A stretch of 64,000 nt of DNA from Mallotus nudiflorus (GCA_947683625.1 CANTUR010001086.1:79468-143467), one strand, 5' to 3'. Shown: positions 36,327 through 50,042, counted from the stretch's first letter. Program-made: numbers and translations. The notes: generated by a model from the letters alone, not told the origin.

Positions 36327-36800
36327 TGCATGATTGGATATGTTTTAGATTGCATGTATATATAGTATAATAATTCACTCAGTGAGGTCTGACCCCCCTT
36401 AATTTTTTTTTTTCTGGAGATCTTATATCGTCAGACCTTAGTAGTAGAGTTCTTCATCGGTGTTCTTCCGTCCTATCTATTTTACATAATGTTATTTTGA
36501 ACTCTGATTTGTATTCTAGAAACTGCAGTAGTAGTGTTATTGTATCAAAAGAGTATTGTTTTGTTTGATACTTTATACTCTGAGAATTATATTTAAACAC
36601 TGTATGAATATATGTATATTTATAAAAAGATATTGAGTATCCATTTTTATATATTGATTCAAAAAATTTTAATTCTATCATATTTTATTTATTTATTTAT
36701 TGCATGTTTTTATTCTTTTAAGGCTTGCTACGGGTTCTAGATTAGAAAGAATTCTCGTTCCCTAGAGCTGGTCATGGCCCGGTTTGGGTTGTGATAAAGT

Positions 36801-36812
36801 TGGTATCAGAGC
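36801..36812 (+). other. Primer-binding site of element B
   Basis: TGGTATCAGAGC lies 4 bp after the LTR end and is the classic match to the 3' end of initiator methionine tRNA. Confidence 0.88.
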
Positions 36813-36989
36813 CTAGGTTTAGAGATGTGGACCTAGGTTGTCGAGTTGTGTTTTCTTTGGAACTACTGCAGTTAAATTAGGTTCGATAATGTCTCTGAAA
36901 AGTCTTCCTTGCATTAGGAATTCTACATAACCGTTAGGGTGTCTGTTGATGTTTGTGATTGTTTGAATTAATTGTGTTATTTTTGTTCT

Positions 36990-37929
36990 TTTCTGATTGT
37001 CACAAGCATGAGTCATTCCATCAGTCGATGAGATCAATGATAGAAATCTTTTGAGCATGAGGTTCTACCCCCCGTGCAGCCTACTAGGTGTAGGGGTAGA
37101 GATGGACATAGAAGACCAGATGATTGTTGTAGACAGTGGGAACAGCAGAATGAGGAGTCTATGGCTCAACGTTTTAGTGCTGCTAATGCAACAGGAGTTT
37201 TACAGGGTGCAGTATCGATACTTTTGATCGTACAGCAGATGTAATTTCTATTTCAGCTGAGAACTCAGGATACATCAATTCTGTATATATTCTATATTAT
37301 GAATCTTGTTGATTTTCCTTGTCCTTTCAGCGAGGTGAATGTGAACTATTTCTTTTACAGAGACAGTTTTGATAATCAGTCTTTTTGAGTTAAGATTGTG
37401 GTTATAGTTTCAGCCCTACTACACCTATCTTCTATAGGGGTAGGTTAGAGGTAACTATAACTCAAAGGTCGAAGTGGTTACTGTTAGAGGTACAAATAGC
37501 CCTTTGAACTCAAACAAGCAGCATTTATGGTTAGGATAGCCAAGGTTAATGTGAACTTGATAGCACTTAACCAAGCATAATAATTGTTTTGTATATGCTT
37601 TGACGAAGGAATTGGAAGATGTCTAATGAAGACGAAACACTCTTGTACTCTTGATGGTGAAGTTGTCAGTTTCGACTGCAACACATGGTTAGAGTCTAAA
37701 AAGTGATTTCTAAGATACTTCCATCCATCTTCAAGGAGCGATAATAACCTATGGCAGCTATTGTATAGAGTAAAAGAAGAGCAGTTAGTTGATAAGAACA
37801 CTTGTGAACTTTTCAATCTGTCATGTCATGTTGCAGACGTGATACAGTATAAGAGGAGACTGGTAGAACTGTGTGTTGCAGGATTAAGTTTGATATATAT
37901 TGGCATCTGAACTGAGAATTAGAATTTAG
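36990..37929 (+). pseudogene. gag remnant of element B
   Basis: The region corresponds by position to the gag of C but is in short pieces, with large losses. I could not follow a continuous reading frame, and no CCHC knuckle was found. Confidence 0.55.
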
Positions 37930-39117
37930 TGAGTTCTTTGTGAATTCAATCTTTTGGGTGTAATTGATCTTGACGAGATAAATGGGTTGTTTATGCACTA
38001 TACAATGGTTGATTGTCGGAGTAAAAAGGTGATTTTCAGTTTCCTTGAAGAAGAATTTAGATTTGTGGGTGACAAGAGTTTTGCACCTCAGAATCTTATC
38101 TCCACTATCATTGTTAGGCAGATGCTGAGAAAATGTTGTCAAGGATAATTAGCAGTGGTCAAGATACTTCAGTGAAGAAGACCTCTGTTTTAGATGTCCC
38201 TATAGTTAAGTTTGCCACCTCATAAAGATTGACTTCGGTATTGATGTGGTTCCCGATATAGTTCCTATTTTGACACAGCTATACAGAATGGCTCTTACAG
38301 AGCTGAGAAGCAATTGCAAGATCTATTGGGCAAGGGTTTTGTCAGACCCTATGTCTTTCCTTAGGGTGCACTAGTACTGTTGGTGAAGAAGAATGATGGT
38401 ACACCTAAACTGTGCATTAATTACATAGAACTAAATGAGTATCCTCTTCTGAGGATAAATAATCTGTCTGATCAACTTCAAGGTGCATAATTCTTTTCCA
38501 AGATTGACATGAGGTCAAGCTACCATTAGTTATGGATTGGTGAAGCTGATGTTCTTAAAACGGCATTCCACACTCGATATGGCCACTATGAGTTTCTGGT
38601 GATGTCATTTGGCATGACTAATGCACTAGTTACTTTCATGGTCTGATGAATAGGGTACTTATACCATTTATGGATCAGTTTGTAGTAGTCTTCATCGATG
38701 ATATACTGGTGTATTCAAAGAGTATGGAAGGGCACATATATCACTTAAGGACTGTACTACAGGCACTAAGAAAATGTCAGCTTTATGATGAATTCTTGAA
38801 GTGTAATTTTTGGTTGAAGAGTGTTATTTTTTCTTAGACACATGTTATCTAAAGATGGTATCTAAGTTGATCCACAAAAGATAAAGGCAGTGTCTGAATA
38901 GCCTATACCGACTACAGTTATGGAGATTCATAATTTTCTGGGTCTAGTTGGGTATTTTAGGAGATTTGAGTAGAATTTTCTAGAATTGCAGCTCCTATGA
39001 CCCGTCTAAGTCAAAAGAATATAAAGTTATATGGGCAGATGTTTGTTAGAACAGTTTTCAGTTGCTGAAGAAGATCATTGATCCAAGGGTTACATAAGCT
39101 TTAGAGGATAAGATCTG
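37930..39117 (+). pseudogene. Protease tail and RT of element B
   Basis: The protease tail at 37954-38148 reads MVDCRSKKVIFSFLEEEFRF and SFAPQNLIS. RT follows with GKGFVRPYVFP (near 38330), TRYGHYEFLVMSFGMTNA (near 38575) and FVVVFIDDILVYSKSMEGH (38680-38730), the polymerase box intact. Several stops and frame changes lie between. RNase H is missing beyond the block QKNIKLYG near 39020. Confidence 0.85.
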
Positions 39118-39240
39118 ACATCATTATAGTAATTCATCATATCATCATAGCATCTCATTACAACATTTCATCATGACATTTCATTCCAACATTTCATCAT
39201 AACATTTATCATAACATGTCATCATGGCATTTCATCATAG
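39118..39240 (+). repeat. CATTTCATCATRA minisatellite replacing RNase H
   Basis: Words CATTTCATCATA, CATTTCATCATGA and CATGTCATCATGG repeat for about 120 bp in the place where RNase H should be coded. C has no such repeat at the matching point. Confidence 0.75.
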
Positions 39241-40216
39241 AATGATCTTCTGGTAATAAATGCACAAGTTAATTAATTAGGGTTAATGTTAAAAAATTTG
39301 AGAAAAGAGATTTTATATAAACTATGGAATGAGCTTACAGTGTACATCCAGATGTTACCAAGATGTACTGCAGTATTAAGGATCAGTACTAGTGGGATAG
39401 ATTGAAGAAGGATGTGGTTGATTATATTTCTAAGTGTTTAATTTGCCAGCAGGCGAAAACTGAGCATCAGAAGCCTTCTGGGAAGCTTCAATCCCTTTTG
39501 AACCCTGAGTGGAAATGAGAGAGAATTGCTATGAATCTTATGGTTGGTTACCTCGTTCGAAGGATGCATACAATTCCATCTGGGTGACTATAGACAAATT
39601 GACCAAGTCAACTAATTTTTGCCAGTGAAAGCCACTTATTTAGTAGCTAAGTTGGCTAAGTTGTACATGAAGCACGTTGTGTGCCTGTGTGGAGTACCTG
39701 TGTCCATTGTATATGGTAGAGGTTCAATGTTTACCTCTAGATTTTGATAAAAGCTGCTGGAAGCGATGAGCACCTGGTTGGATTTCAAAACTGCTTTTCA
39801 ACCTCAAATAGATGGTCAATCTGAGAGGACAATCCAAACACTAAAAGATATATTGAAGATGTGTGTTTTAGATCTGGGAGGTAGCTGGGTTGATTATTTT
39901 TTACTTATGGAATTTGCTTATAATAACAGCTACCATGACAGTATTAGAATAACACTATATGAGGCTTTGTATGGAAGGAAGTGTAGATCCCCTCTGAGTT
40001 GGGATGAGATTGGAAAGAGAACATTGACTGGACCTGAGATGGTTCAGGATGCTGCAGCGAAAGTTATTGTGATCAAGAGGAGACTAGAGACCGTAATTAG
40101 TAGACAGAGGAGCATACTTGGGAGACTGAAGCTGAGATGCGAGGTTCTTACCCGTATCTCTTTCCTACTTGATCCTTGCATTATCCTTTTCTTTGAATTT
40201 GAGGACGAATTCTTAT
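39241..40216 (+). pseudogene. Integrase of element B, with internal deletion
   Basis: The zinc part reads KCLICQQAKTEHQKPSGKLQ (near 39430-39490). The first catalytic site reads RIAMNLMVG, with Asn where Asp is expected. From 39766 an open frame of 150 codons reads FQPQIDGQSERTIQTLKDIL and EFAYNNSYHDSIRITLYEAL. After VISRQRS near 40110 the frame jumps to the very end of the chromodomain tail (EEHTWETEAEMR in another frame), so the integrase C-terminus and most of the chromodomain are deleted. Confidence 0.85.
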
Positions 40217-40229
40217 AAGGAGGGGAGAC
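40217..40229 (+). other. Polypurine tract of element B
   Basis: AAGGAGGGGAGAC lies directly before the 3' LTR. Confidence 0.85.
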
Positions 40230-40635
40230 TGTAATAACCCTGGTTTTTAAATTATTTTATTTTAAAATGAGATATGCAGTCTTAATAAAATTTGATTTGA
40301 AGATTTTATTGATTATTTTCATTATTTGTGATTAATTACTTTTATTTTATATTTAATTAAATTTTCTTCGTAAATATTTATTTTGAAACTTATTATTTTG
40401 GACATTTAATTTGCATTATTTATAATTATTATTTTGGATAGAACTATTTTAATAATATTTAATTTAGAGCATTGTTAATTCTATTATTGTTTTATCAAAT
40501 TTCACTATTTATTTTGTTAATAAATTATTTTATTAATTGGCTTGTTATTTTATGTATTATATATATATTAACTTGGGGTTATGTATTTGTGCATGTGTGT
40601 AATTTACATGTGTGTGTTTATTATTATTATATATG

Positions 40636-40710
<75 letters not shown>

Positions 40711-40776
40711 TATTTGTGTGGTGTAGATTCATTTGGCTAAAGTATTATTATTATAATACAAAGTTTTATTAATATA

Positions 40777-40810
<34 letters not shown>

Positions 40811-41809
40811 ATGCCATGTATGAACACTTACATACATACATTACATGTACTAAACCACCAAACACACACACAACATCACATTAAAAAGCAACATGGGCCA
40901 AAAACAAAAAAATCTTCGAGAGACTTCATCTCCCTCCTTGCACCGTTCGATTCTTCCCCTATCATTATGCCTCCATCACTTCCGGCCATCGTTTCTTGAG
41001 CTTCCGATCTCTTTCTTCTCCTCTAACATCAGTGAGTACTAATCTAGCTTCGGTTTGAGCTCAAAATATCCATTTCTTGAGTTTTGTTGAGTTTTTATTT
41101 TTGGAGCTTTACAGTTTCAAATTTTTTTTAGCATGATATTATTTGAATCTTGCAAACTCCCTTCACAAAAGTGATTCCTGGAAGCTTAATCTATCTCTAT
41201 AATTTTTTTTTTGAATTTTTGGAATTTATGTTAATTATTGTGAATTTTTTAATATTTTATTAATTTTCATAAATTAATTATTAAAATTATACATTTGGTA
41301 TATTTGGTGTTATTATTAATTATTATTAATTTTAGAGTTGAGATTATAATTTTTGTGATTTTTATGTAATTTTTATAATTATTTTTAGTTTATGTCAAAT
41401 TTCTTCTTAATTTTTTTTAGCTTGAGTTTAATCGATTTTTTGATAATTTCTTTTTGAAATATTGATCTATGCATGTTAATCTACTCATAAATATTTTTAA
41501 CTTATTTTTCTATTTTTTTTATTTTTGGTTAATTATTGAATATTTTAATAATTAAAAATGAATTTTTGTTAATTAATTAATTAAATTATAAATTTGGTTA
41601 AATTATTGTTATTATATATTTTTATAAATTTTGGTGTTGAGAAATTAATTTTTGAGAATATTGTGTAATTTTTAGAAATATTAATAGTTAATGTAAAGTT
41701 TGGACATTGAGTTAAATGTGTATTTTTGGTTGAAATTAAAGTTTAATTATGTGTTTTAGTTGATAATAGAATGTGATTTGTTGAGAAAATAATTTTTATG
41801 AATTTATAT
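40230..41809 (+). repeat. 3' LTR of element B, left piece
   Basis: Matches 32647-34240. It is interrupted by C; the last five bases, TATAT, are duplicated at 53291-53295. Confidence 0.92.
40639..40702. repeat. (AT)n microsatellite in B 3' LTR
   Basis: About 30 AT units; the 5' LTR has a much shorter run at the same place (near 33050). Confidence 0.95.
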
Positions 41810-44800
41810 TGTCACGACCCAAAACAGGGGCTATGACCGGCACTAGGGAATGAGAATTCTTTCGAATCCGGAACCCGTAGCAAGCCTAAAAATAAAATAA
41901 AGCATGCCATAATAACAGTAACAATATAATATGCAGCGGAAATAAAAATCATAATATCATAATATTATCCACATCAACTGGATTTAAATCAAAATCTCAT
42001 CACATATATAATAATCCTTTTAATACAAATCCAGTTTCAATATAATACATTTTTTTAAAATAAAATACATGAAATCCAACACTTTAATTCACAACTACTG
42101 CAGTGTCTAGATAAAATAAATAAGACTCAAGTAGATAATTTACATAAAGAAGCCGGGGCAGAAGAAATCCAGCGTATCGACCTGCTACTGAGGTCTGAAG
42201 AAGTTGACTCTCCTGAAAAATAGTCAACGGAGGGGAGTCAGACCTCACTGAGTGAATTACTATAATATATATACATACACACTAAGTGATAATGCATACA
42301 GTCAACAATATATATAATATGTATATATATACAGGCAATTACACACAGATGCAATAAAATCATTTTTATATATTTTATTTGAAAATCATCTTTTATGAAG
42401 GATCACATAGAACCCTAGAATATCGCAACCTCAGAAAATAGTGTTAAACAACACTCAAGCCATACAGGCTCACTTATTCCAAATATATCCACTTAATCCA
42501 TTTAGACAGTAGACTGGCCCCGAGACACTAAGTCAACCGAGCTCCAGCAGTCTAACTGCCAGTGTGATTGACCCCGAGACACTTGGTCAACCGAGCTCCA
42601 GCAATCACACCCAAACCACATCTCACATATCAAATAATCATATCAAATCAATATCCACAAATAGTTAGTAATATAGCCTAAAGCTATAGGCGTACCGGTA
42701 CGTACTCGGTCCTAGTGCTGCCCACTAGGTAGCACGTTCTATTGATATCCTTCATCATTAATTATAAAACATTCATTCACAAAAATAAATGATGCATGAA
42801 TATAAATGAAATAACAATATAATCCATATATATACCAGAAATATACCAAAAGTAAACCAGGTATATTTCGAGTATATATACGTCAAATAAATCCAGTCAA
42901 ATCATAAATTAAGCTGGAAATATATTTAAAAATATTTTAAATATATTTTATTCACAAAACATGCATATAATTTATTATATACCAAAAATAAACCAAAAAT
43001 ATACTTAATATAAACTTAAGAAATAATCAAATTATTTATGCATATTTAATCAACATAAAACATGCATTTCTAAATCATGCATCCTAAGCATATATATATA
43101 GTATAGTAACTCACCTAATGCGCTCCACGAGACAGGTCCGACGGGCCTGGTCCACTAGCCCTCGGTCTCGGCGCAACTAAACAAGCAATGAATAACTGAC
43201 ATCAGAATAAACCTAACAGAAATCCTAAAATTCAATCTAGAGTATTAAACACAAAATCGGAAATTAGGGTTCGACTGGATATCACGTTTTACGAGAATTC
43301 TACCAAAAATCTGGCAGAACCTCCCCTGTAAAACGGACATCTCTCTACTCAAAAGAGTAGAGCCGACCCTGCAAAGAAATACACTTCAAAAAAAAAAAAA
43401 AAAACAAGCTCAACACAATCAAAATCCCACGGTCGGACTCCAAACTACAGTCCACCGACTGAGGTCCACAAACATAGAACATATTCCAGATATACCAAAA
43501 ATATCCTCACAACATAGTAATACATTTCATAGGTAGAAATTACATAATTAACCTTAAAAACACTGTAAAAACCGATTAAAACTCATTTTATTAGAAAAAC
43601 CATATATTATATATATAATTGAAAATAATTCACGAAAAATAGTTTTAATTAGTTAAAAATACCAAATATTTTGTAGAAATCATTTTTATACCTTAAATAA
43701 CTATTAAAACCAATTAAATTACATTTTTAGACAATTTAGGGTAAAATTACCAAAATACCCCTATATATATAAATATACTTAAATTACTTCAAAAATTCAC
43801 CAAAAATTATAAAATTATCCAAAAATTAATTTTCTCAACATATTTATCAATAATATTAATAATTAAACTCAATTAACCAATTAAATTCAAATAAAAACAC
43901 ATTTAACCCTAATTTCTCAAAATCACATAAACTTCAATAATTCAAAATAAATACTTAGAAATTCATAAAAATTCCAAATAAATTCCAATAATTCATTTCA
44001 AAACCTAATTCAACTATAAATCTCAATTTCATAATTTAAATAATTAATTTCCGAAAATTAGAAAATAATATTAAAATATTCAAAAATACCCAAAAATCCA
44101 AAAAATCTCCAAAAATTCTAAAAAAATTCGTACATGTATATGAAGCTACTAGGAACAACATTTGTGAAGGGAGTTTTCATGAATCAATCATTTTGAAGCT
44201 CAAAAAAATAAAAAACCCTAATAGGCCGAAATTGACAAAATCGAAACCTAAGCAATTCTAGACCATTTTAGCTCAAACCAAAGCTAGAATCACACTCAAC
44301 GGAGCTCAAGGAGAAGAAAGAGACTAGTGGTGTCAAAAACGGTGGCCGAAATCGGCGTGATCGACGGTGGATCGATTTTCGGCTTCTTCGGCCAAAATCG
44401 ACTTCCAGGCTTCGGAAACGGCCTCCTCAGGCGGCGAAATTGGTCGGGGAAGACGGTGGCACACCGAACGGCACACCCACGGTGAAGAAAAGGCATGACA
44501 GACGCTCGGACGGCAAGGAGAAGGATCGGGAGGAAGAAGGAGACTCGAGGGGGCAAATGTGTAATTTTCCAATTCTCTTGTAATTTGACAAATATATGTA
44601 TATATATATACTTACACTATATAATAAAATAATATTAAATTACACACATCAAATATACACCACACACATAAAATTTAATATTTTAATAATTTATACTAAA
44701 TAAAATTAATTAAATAACAATAAAACAAATAAATACTTAATAAAATATTAGGGTAATAATAAACCCTAATTAAATAAATATACACACACAGGCTTTATTT

Positions 44801-45062
44801 AATAATTTAAAAATACGCATGAGTTCATGCAAGTCCGTAAATACATTTGAAATAATTAATAATACATTGTTTACGTGAAAATTTCCCCGAAAATGCAAGT
44901 CCCGGGAAAATTTTACGTAAAACACTGAAAATAATATACAGTAATTAAAATAGGTTTTAAATACATATTAACTCGTAAAAATATCACATATATATTCAAA
45001 ATTTATTAACACTGCATATCCCGGTACAGTGTAAAAATATTTTAAAAACACGGGATATTACA
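41810..45062 (-). repeat. 3' LTR of element C
   Basis: 3253 bp, nearly identical to 50060-53290. The GC-rich block 44296-44556 corresponds to a frame of 86 codons that is conserved only as LTR sequence and is not a gene. Confidence 0.95.
43343..43362 (-). other. Conserved LTR stem-loop, C 3' LTR
   Basis: CTCTACTC-AAAA-GAGTAGAG on the plus strand: a perfect 8-bp stem with a 4-nt loop, at the same place as the B stem-loop. Confidence 0.8.
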
Positions 45063-45076
45063 GTCTTCCCCCTTAC
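45063..45076 (-). other. Polypurine tract of element C
   Basis: GTAAGGGGGAAGAC on the minus strand abuts the 3' LTR. Confidence 0.85.
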
Positions 45077-45108
45077 AAGAATTCGTCCCCGAATTCCAGA
45101 AAACAAGA

Positions 45109-48100
45109 TCAAGAAGGAAAGAGATACTGGTAAGAAGCTCGCATCTCAGCTTCAGTCTCCCACGTATGCTCTTCAACTCTGTCACTACGCCACAGAACCT
45201 TGACCATCGGAATCTGCTTCGATCGCAACTGTCGAACTTGATAATCAACGATCGCCACAGGTTCTTCCACAAACGTCAAATCTTCACTCACTTCCACACT
45301 GTCAGGTTGCAACACGTGTGAAGGATCTGAGATATACTTCCTCAACATCGAGATATGAAATACTAGATGCACCTGTGACATAGTCGGAGGCAAATCCAAC
45401 GATATGCAACAGTGCCAACTCTCTCCAGAATCTCAAACGGTCCAATGTATCTCGGTGCTAACTTACCCTTCCTCCCAAATCTCATCACACCCTTCATCGG
45501 AGATACTTTCAGAAAAATGAAATCTCCAACCTGAAACTCCATATCTCTGCGCCTAGGATCCGCATAACTCTTCTGTCTGCTAACTGCGGTCTCTAATCTG
45601 CGCTTGATCACGGCGACTTTCTCTGCAGCATCCTGAACCATCTCTGGTCCAGTCAAAGCTCTCTCGACCAATCTCATCCCAACTCAAAGGGGATCTACAC
45701 TTCCTTCCATACAACGCCTCATACGGTGCCATACCAATACTGCTATGGTAGCTGTTATTATATGCAAACTCAACAAGCGACAAATGATCATCCCAGCTAC
45801 CTCCCAAATCCGAGACACACATCCTCAACATATCTTCCAATGTCTGGATCGTCCTCTCAGACTGACCATCTGTCTGAGGATGAAAAGCAGTACTGAAATC
45901 CAACCTAGTGCCCATCGCTTCCTGCAACTTCTGCTAAAAACGAGAAGTAAACACTGAACCTCTATTTGACACAATGGACACAGGTACTCCATGAAGGCAC
46001 ACAATATGCTTCACATACAACTTCGCCAATCTAGCAACTGAATATGTGGCTTTCACAGGCAAGAAATGTGCAGACTTCGTCAATCTGTCTACGATCACCC
46101 AGATGGAATCGTATCCATCCTTCGAACAAGGTAAACCAACCACAAAATCCATAGCTATCCTTTCCCACTTCCACTCGGGAATAGGAAGAGGCTGAAGCTT
46201 CCCAGAAGGCTTCTGATGTTCGGCTTTCACTTGTTGACACGTCAAGCACTTAGCAACATAATCGGTAACATCCTTCTTCAATCCATCCCACCAGTATAGA
46301 TCTCTGATACTGTGGTACATCTTAGTAACACTCGGATGAATGCTGTAGGCTGTAGAATGTGCTTCCTCTAAAATCTCCTCTCTCAAGTCATCCACATCTG
46401 GAACACATAATCTACCACTGATCCACAACACACCATCATCATCGAGTGTGAAATCAGTGAACTTCCCTGCTCTGACATTCTCTGCAAGCTCTTCTAGAAT
46501 AGGATCTCGGCTCTGAGCTGCTTTAATCCTATCCCTCAGTATAGATCGTACTTTAAATTGAGCTAACAGTCCATCTGATCTACTGATCTTCATCATCAGA
46601 CCTTGATCCACCATTAGATGCAACTCCTGGATCAATGGTCTCCTCTCAATACTAATGTGAGCAAGACTACCTGAGGACTTCCTACTCAAAGCATCTACTA
46701 CAACATTAGCTTTACCCGGATGGTAAAGAATCTCGTAATCATAATCCTTTAACAATTCCAACCATCTTCTCTGCCTCAAATTCAGATCTCGCTGCTGAAA
46801 AATGTACTTAAGGCTCTTATGATCAGTAAATATCTCACAAGTCACCCCGTACAAATAATGTCTCCAAATCTTCAAAGCAAAGATCACTGCAGCTATCTCA
46901 AGATCATGTGTAGGATAGTTCTGCTCATGCTTCTTCAACTGCCTCGAAGCATAGGCTATCACCCTTCCATTCTGCATCAACACACAACCAAGATCAATTC
47001 TAGAAGCATCACAGTAAACTGTGAACTTATCCACACTATTAGGCAAAGCTAATACTGGTGCTGTGGTCAACTTCTCCTTCAACAACTGAAAACTATTCTC
47101 ACAAGCTTCTGACCACTCGAATCTAACATTCTTCTGAGTCAAGCGAGTCATAGGGGCTGCTATCCTGGAAAAATCCTGCACAAACCGCCTATAATACCCG
47201 GCTAAATCCAGAAAACTTCGAATCTCCGTAACAGAAGTAGGTCTAGGCCATTCAGATACTGCCTCAATCTTCTGTGGATCAACCTGAATACCTTCTTTAG
47301 ACACTACGTGTCCAAGAAAAGAAACACTCTCCATCCAGAAATCACACTTCGAGAATTTAGCATAAAGCTGATGATCTCTCAGTGTCTGTAGTACAATCCT
47401 CAAGTGATATACGTGCTCTTCCATACTCCTCGAATATACCAATATATCATCAATGAAGACTACTACAAACTGATCCACATACGATCTGAATACTCTGTTC
47501 ATCAGATCCATAAAAGCTGCTGGTGCATTAGTCAAACCAAAAGACATCACCAGAAACTCATAATGGCCATATCTAGTGCGGAACGCTGTCTTAGGAATAT
47601 CGGATTCACTAATCCGCAACTGATGATAACCTGTCCTCAAGTCAACCTTAGAAAAGAACTGTGCACCCTGTAACTGATCAAATAAATCATCTATCCTCGG
47701 GAGAGGATACTTGTTCTTTACTGTCACCTTATTCAACTCTCTGTAGTCAATGCACAGTCTCAGGGTACCATCCTTCTTCTTCATAAATAGGACTGGTGCA
47801 CCCCAAGGAGAAACACTAGGTCTAATAAAACCTTTGTCCAACAACTCTTGCAACTGCTCCTTCAACTCTCTCAACTCTGTAGGAGCCATACGATAGGGTG
47901 GCATAGATATAGGAGTAGTACCTGGTACCACGTCTATACAGAACTCAATCTCTCTATGAGGTGGTAAACCTGGTAACTCCTCGGGAAAAACATCAGGAAA
48001 CTCACAAGCAACAGGAACATCTGTGAGTGACAACTTCTCCACTGACGTATCCCTAACCAATGCCAAAAACCCCTGACAACCTTTCCTCAACAACTTCCTA

Positions 48101-48696
48101 GCTGAAATAGCAGAAATAAGATTCTGTGGTGCTGAACTCCTATCACCAATAAACTTAAACTCTACTTCATCAGGAATTCTAAAAGTCACCTCCTTATTCC
48201 TGCAATCTACCACGACATAGTGCTGAGATAACCAATCCATTCCCAGAATAACATCAAACTCCATCACATCCAACAAAATCAAATCAGCGGGTAGTTCTCT
48301 ATCTCCCACGAGAACTGGACAACCAGAAAGAATAATATCGGCATCCAAGGAATCGCTCAGAGGAGTGGCAACAGACAAAGGAAAAGCCATCCTCGAAGCT
48401 TGCCAACAAGATTTAGAAGCAAAAACAGGAGAAACAAATGAATGCGTGGCACCCAGATCAAACAAAACCCAAGCATCCAGGTAACAAACAGAAACAATAC
48501 CTGCCACGACTGCATTAGATGCATGAGCATCCTGCTGAGTCAGATGGAAGACTCTGGCCTGACCTCGACCTCCCTGCTGACTGGTAGAAGCCTGGGCAAC
48601 ACCTCTGGCACCTCCTCTAGTACCTCTACCATGACTCTGCTGTGGAACAAACTGAGTGGAACTCTGATGCTGGGCTGGTGGTAACTGAAATGGCAC
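45109..48696 (-). pseudogene. pol of element C (protease, RT, RNase H, integrase, chromodomain)
   Basis: The main frame (45934-48696, 920 codons) holds: protease with LFDLGATHSF near residue 78, where DSG is usual; RT with GFIRPSVSPWGAP near 287 and FVVVFIDDILVYS near 414; RNase H with VYCDASRIDLGCVLMQ and ASRQLKKHEQNYPTHDLEIA; integrase zinc site (CLTCQQVKAEHQKP near 817), first Asp in AMDFVVGLP near 849, and SNRGSVF near 910, where Asp is usual instead of Asn. A TAG at 45934 replaces a Trp codon. The frame resumes in 45580-45927, shifts near 45667 (one extra base) and again near 45400 (one missing base), and ends at 45109 with the chromodomain-like VKVLWRSDRVEEHTWE. The lineage is Tekay/Del-type. 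Confidence 0.93.
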
Positions 48697-48729
48697 GGGT
48701 GCTGCACTAGCAATCGACTGCTGTGGGAA

Positions 48730-49860
48730 TCACGAAATCTGCTGCTGCTGATACCCGGAATAAGGACACGATCTAGCAAAATGTCCTGTCTGTCCGCATC
48801 TGAAGCATGTCAGTGGTGTCAGATAACACGGTCCCTGATGGACTCTACCACAAGTTTGACAAACACTAACCGCTGATCCAGAACTACGACCACTGCTGCT
48901 GCTCGAAGCACCTGACCCAACTCTGAATGATCTATGCTGACCTCCATGGCCATGTCTACTGCTCCGATGCACTCGCTGCTGCTGTCTCTGACTCTGCTGA
49001 GTCGAACCTCGCTGCTGACTACTCGAACCAACATGAAAACTCGAATATGGAGTAGCCTGCGATCCACTCGACTGAACTCCCAACTGGTAATAATCAGGCA
49101 TCGCTCCCTGCCTAACTAACCTCAGCTCAATCTCCTTAGCTAGCTCAATCACAGACTCGAGAGTAAGACCTGTTGTAGGCATACCAGCAAAAGCTGAACC
49201 CAAATCAGTAACATATGTAGTAACAGCGAAATACTGATCTCGCATCAGATCCTCAGCATATCTACCCAATCGAAGAAACTCTCGGGTATACTCCTCTACA
49301 GATCGATCTCCACGAGAAATACTAGTCAAGCGGAGACGATAACTCAAACGAAGAGGCTCTGGACAAAATCTCCTCATGAACCGCTCTCGAAACTGAGCCC
49401 ATGTCATCGTCATCATGTAGGGCTGGATCATCTAAATGAACCAATCTAGAGCTGGTCCCTCAACAGACAACTCTACAATCATGATCCGCTGGTACTCAGT
49501 GTGAGCAGTCTGAGTCCTAGTCTCAATCGCATGCAGAAAATCTAAAGGATCAGAAGTACCATCAAAAGCAATCCTGCCAACTCGGGCATAGAACAAAGCT
49601 GCCTCAGGGTCAGACATACCCTGTTGATAGGCAGGCTGAACAGGCTGAACAACTGGAGGAACATGCATATCAAACTCAGGCTCAACAGGCTCCTCGTCCT
49701 GTAACTCTCTCTGCCTACGGCGACCTACCGCTCCTCGAGGTCTACCTCTGCCACGACCTCTACGTCTAACTGGCTACTCAGGAGGTAAAACCTCATCCTG
49801 AAAAGACTCATCATCCTCGGCCTCAACGACCGGTGGAGCGACACGTGCTCGCCTCCTCAT
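48730..49860 (-). pseudogene. gag of element C
   Basis: The ATG at 49860 starts MRRRARVAPPVVEAEDDESF, followed by an Arg/Gly-rich stretch. The capsid part reads MSDPEAALFYARVGRIAFDG, then TWAQFRERFMRRFCPEPLR and SVEEYTREFLRLGRYAEDL. After a Ser/Gln-rich linker comes the CCHC knuckle CFRCGQTGHFARSC (near 48780). The frame runs on into pol. It is broken by in-frame stops near 49775, 49432 and 48730, each explained by one C-to-T or G-to-A change. Confidence 0.92.
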
Positions 49861-50042
49861 TCTGAAAAGATAAATGGAAAGATTCAGACAAAACAGACAA
49901 CGGAAGAATAACGCTGAAAACTACAGCAAGGAATACTTATCAAGACGTACTCGAACCTAATACACTGCAGTAGTCCAACAGAAAAACACAACTTTAAAAA
50001 CTAGGGCCACAACTCACATAACTAAGCCCTGACACAGAACTC

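Noticed and set aside
37484..38142. Minus-strand frames of 109-110 codons inside element B
   Set aside because: They lie opposite the degraded plus-strand gag-pol and show no recognisable family.
44296..44572. Open frames of 79-86 codons in the C LTR, with similar ones at 52516-52818 and 62371-62562
   Set aside because: They recur only because the LTR recurs. The block is GC-rich leader-like sequence, and the predicted product changes length between copies.
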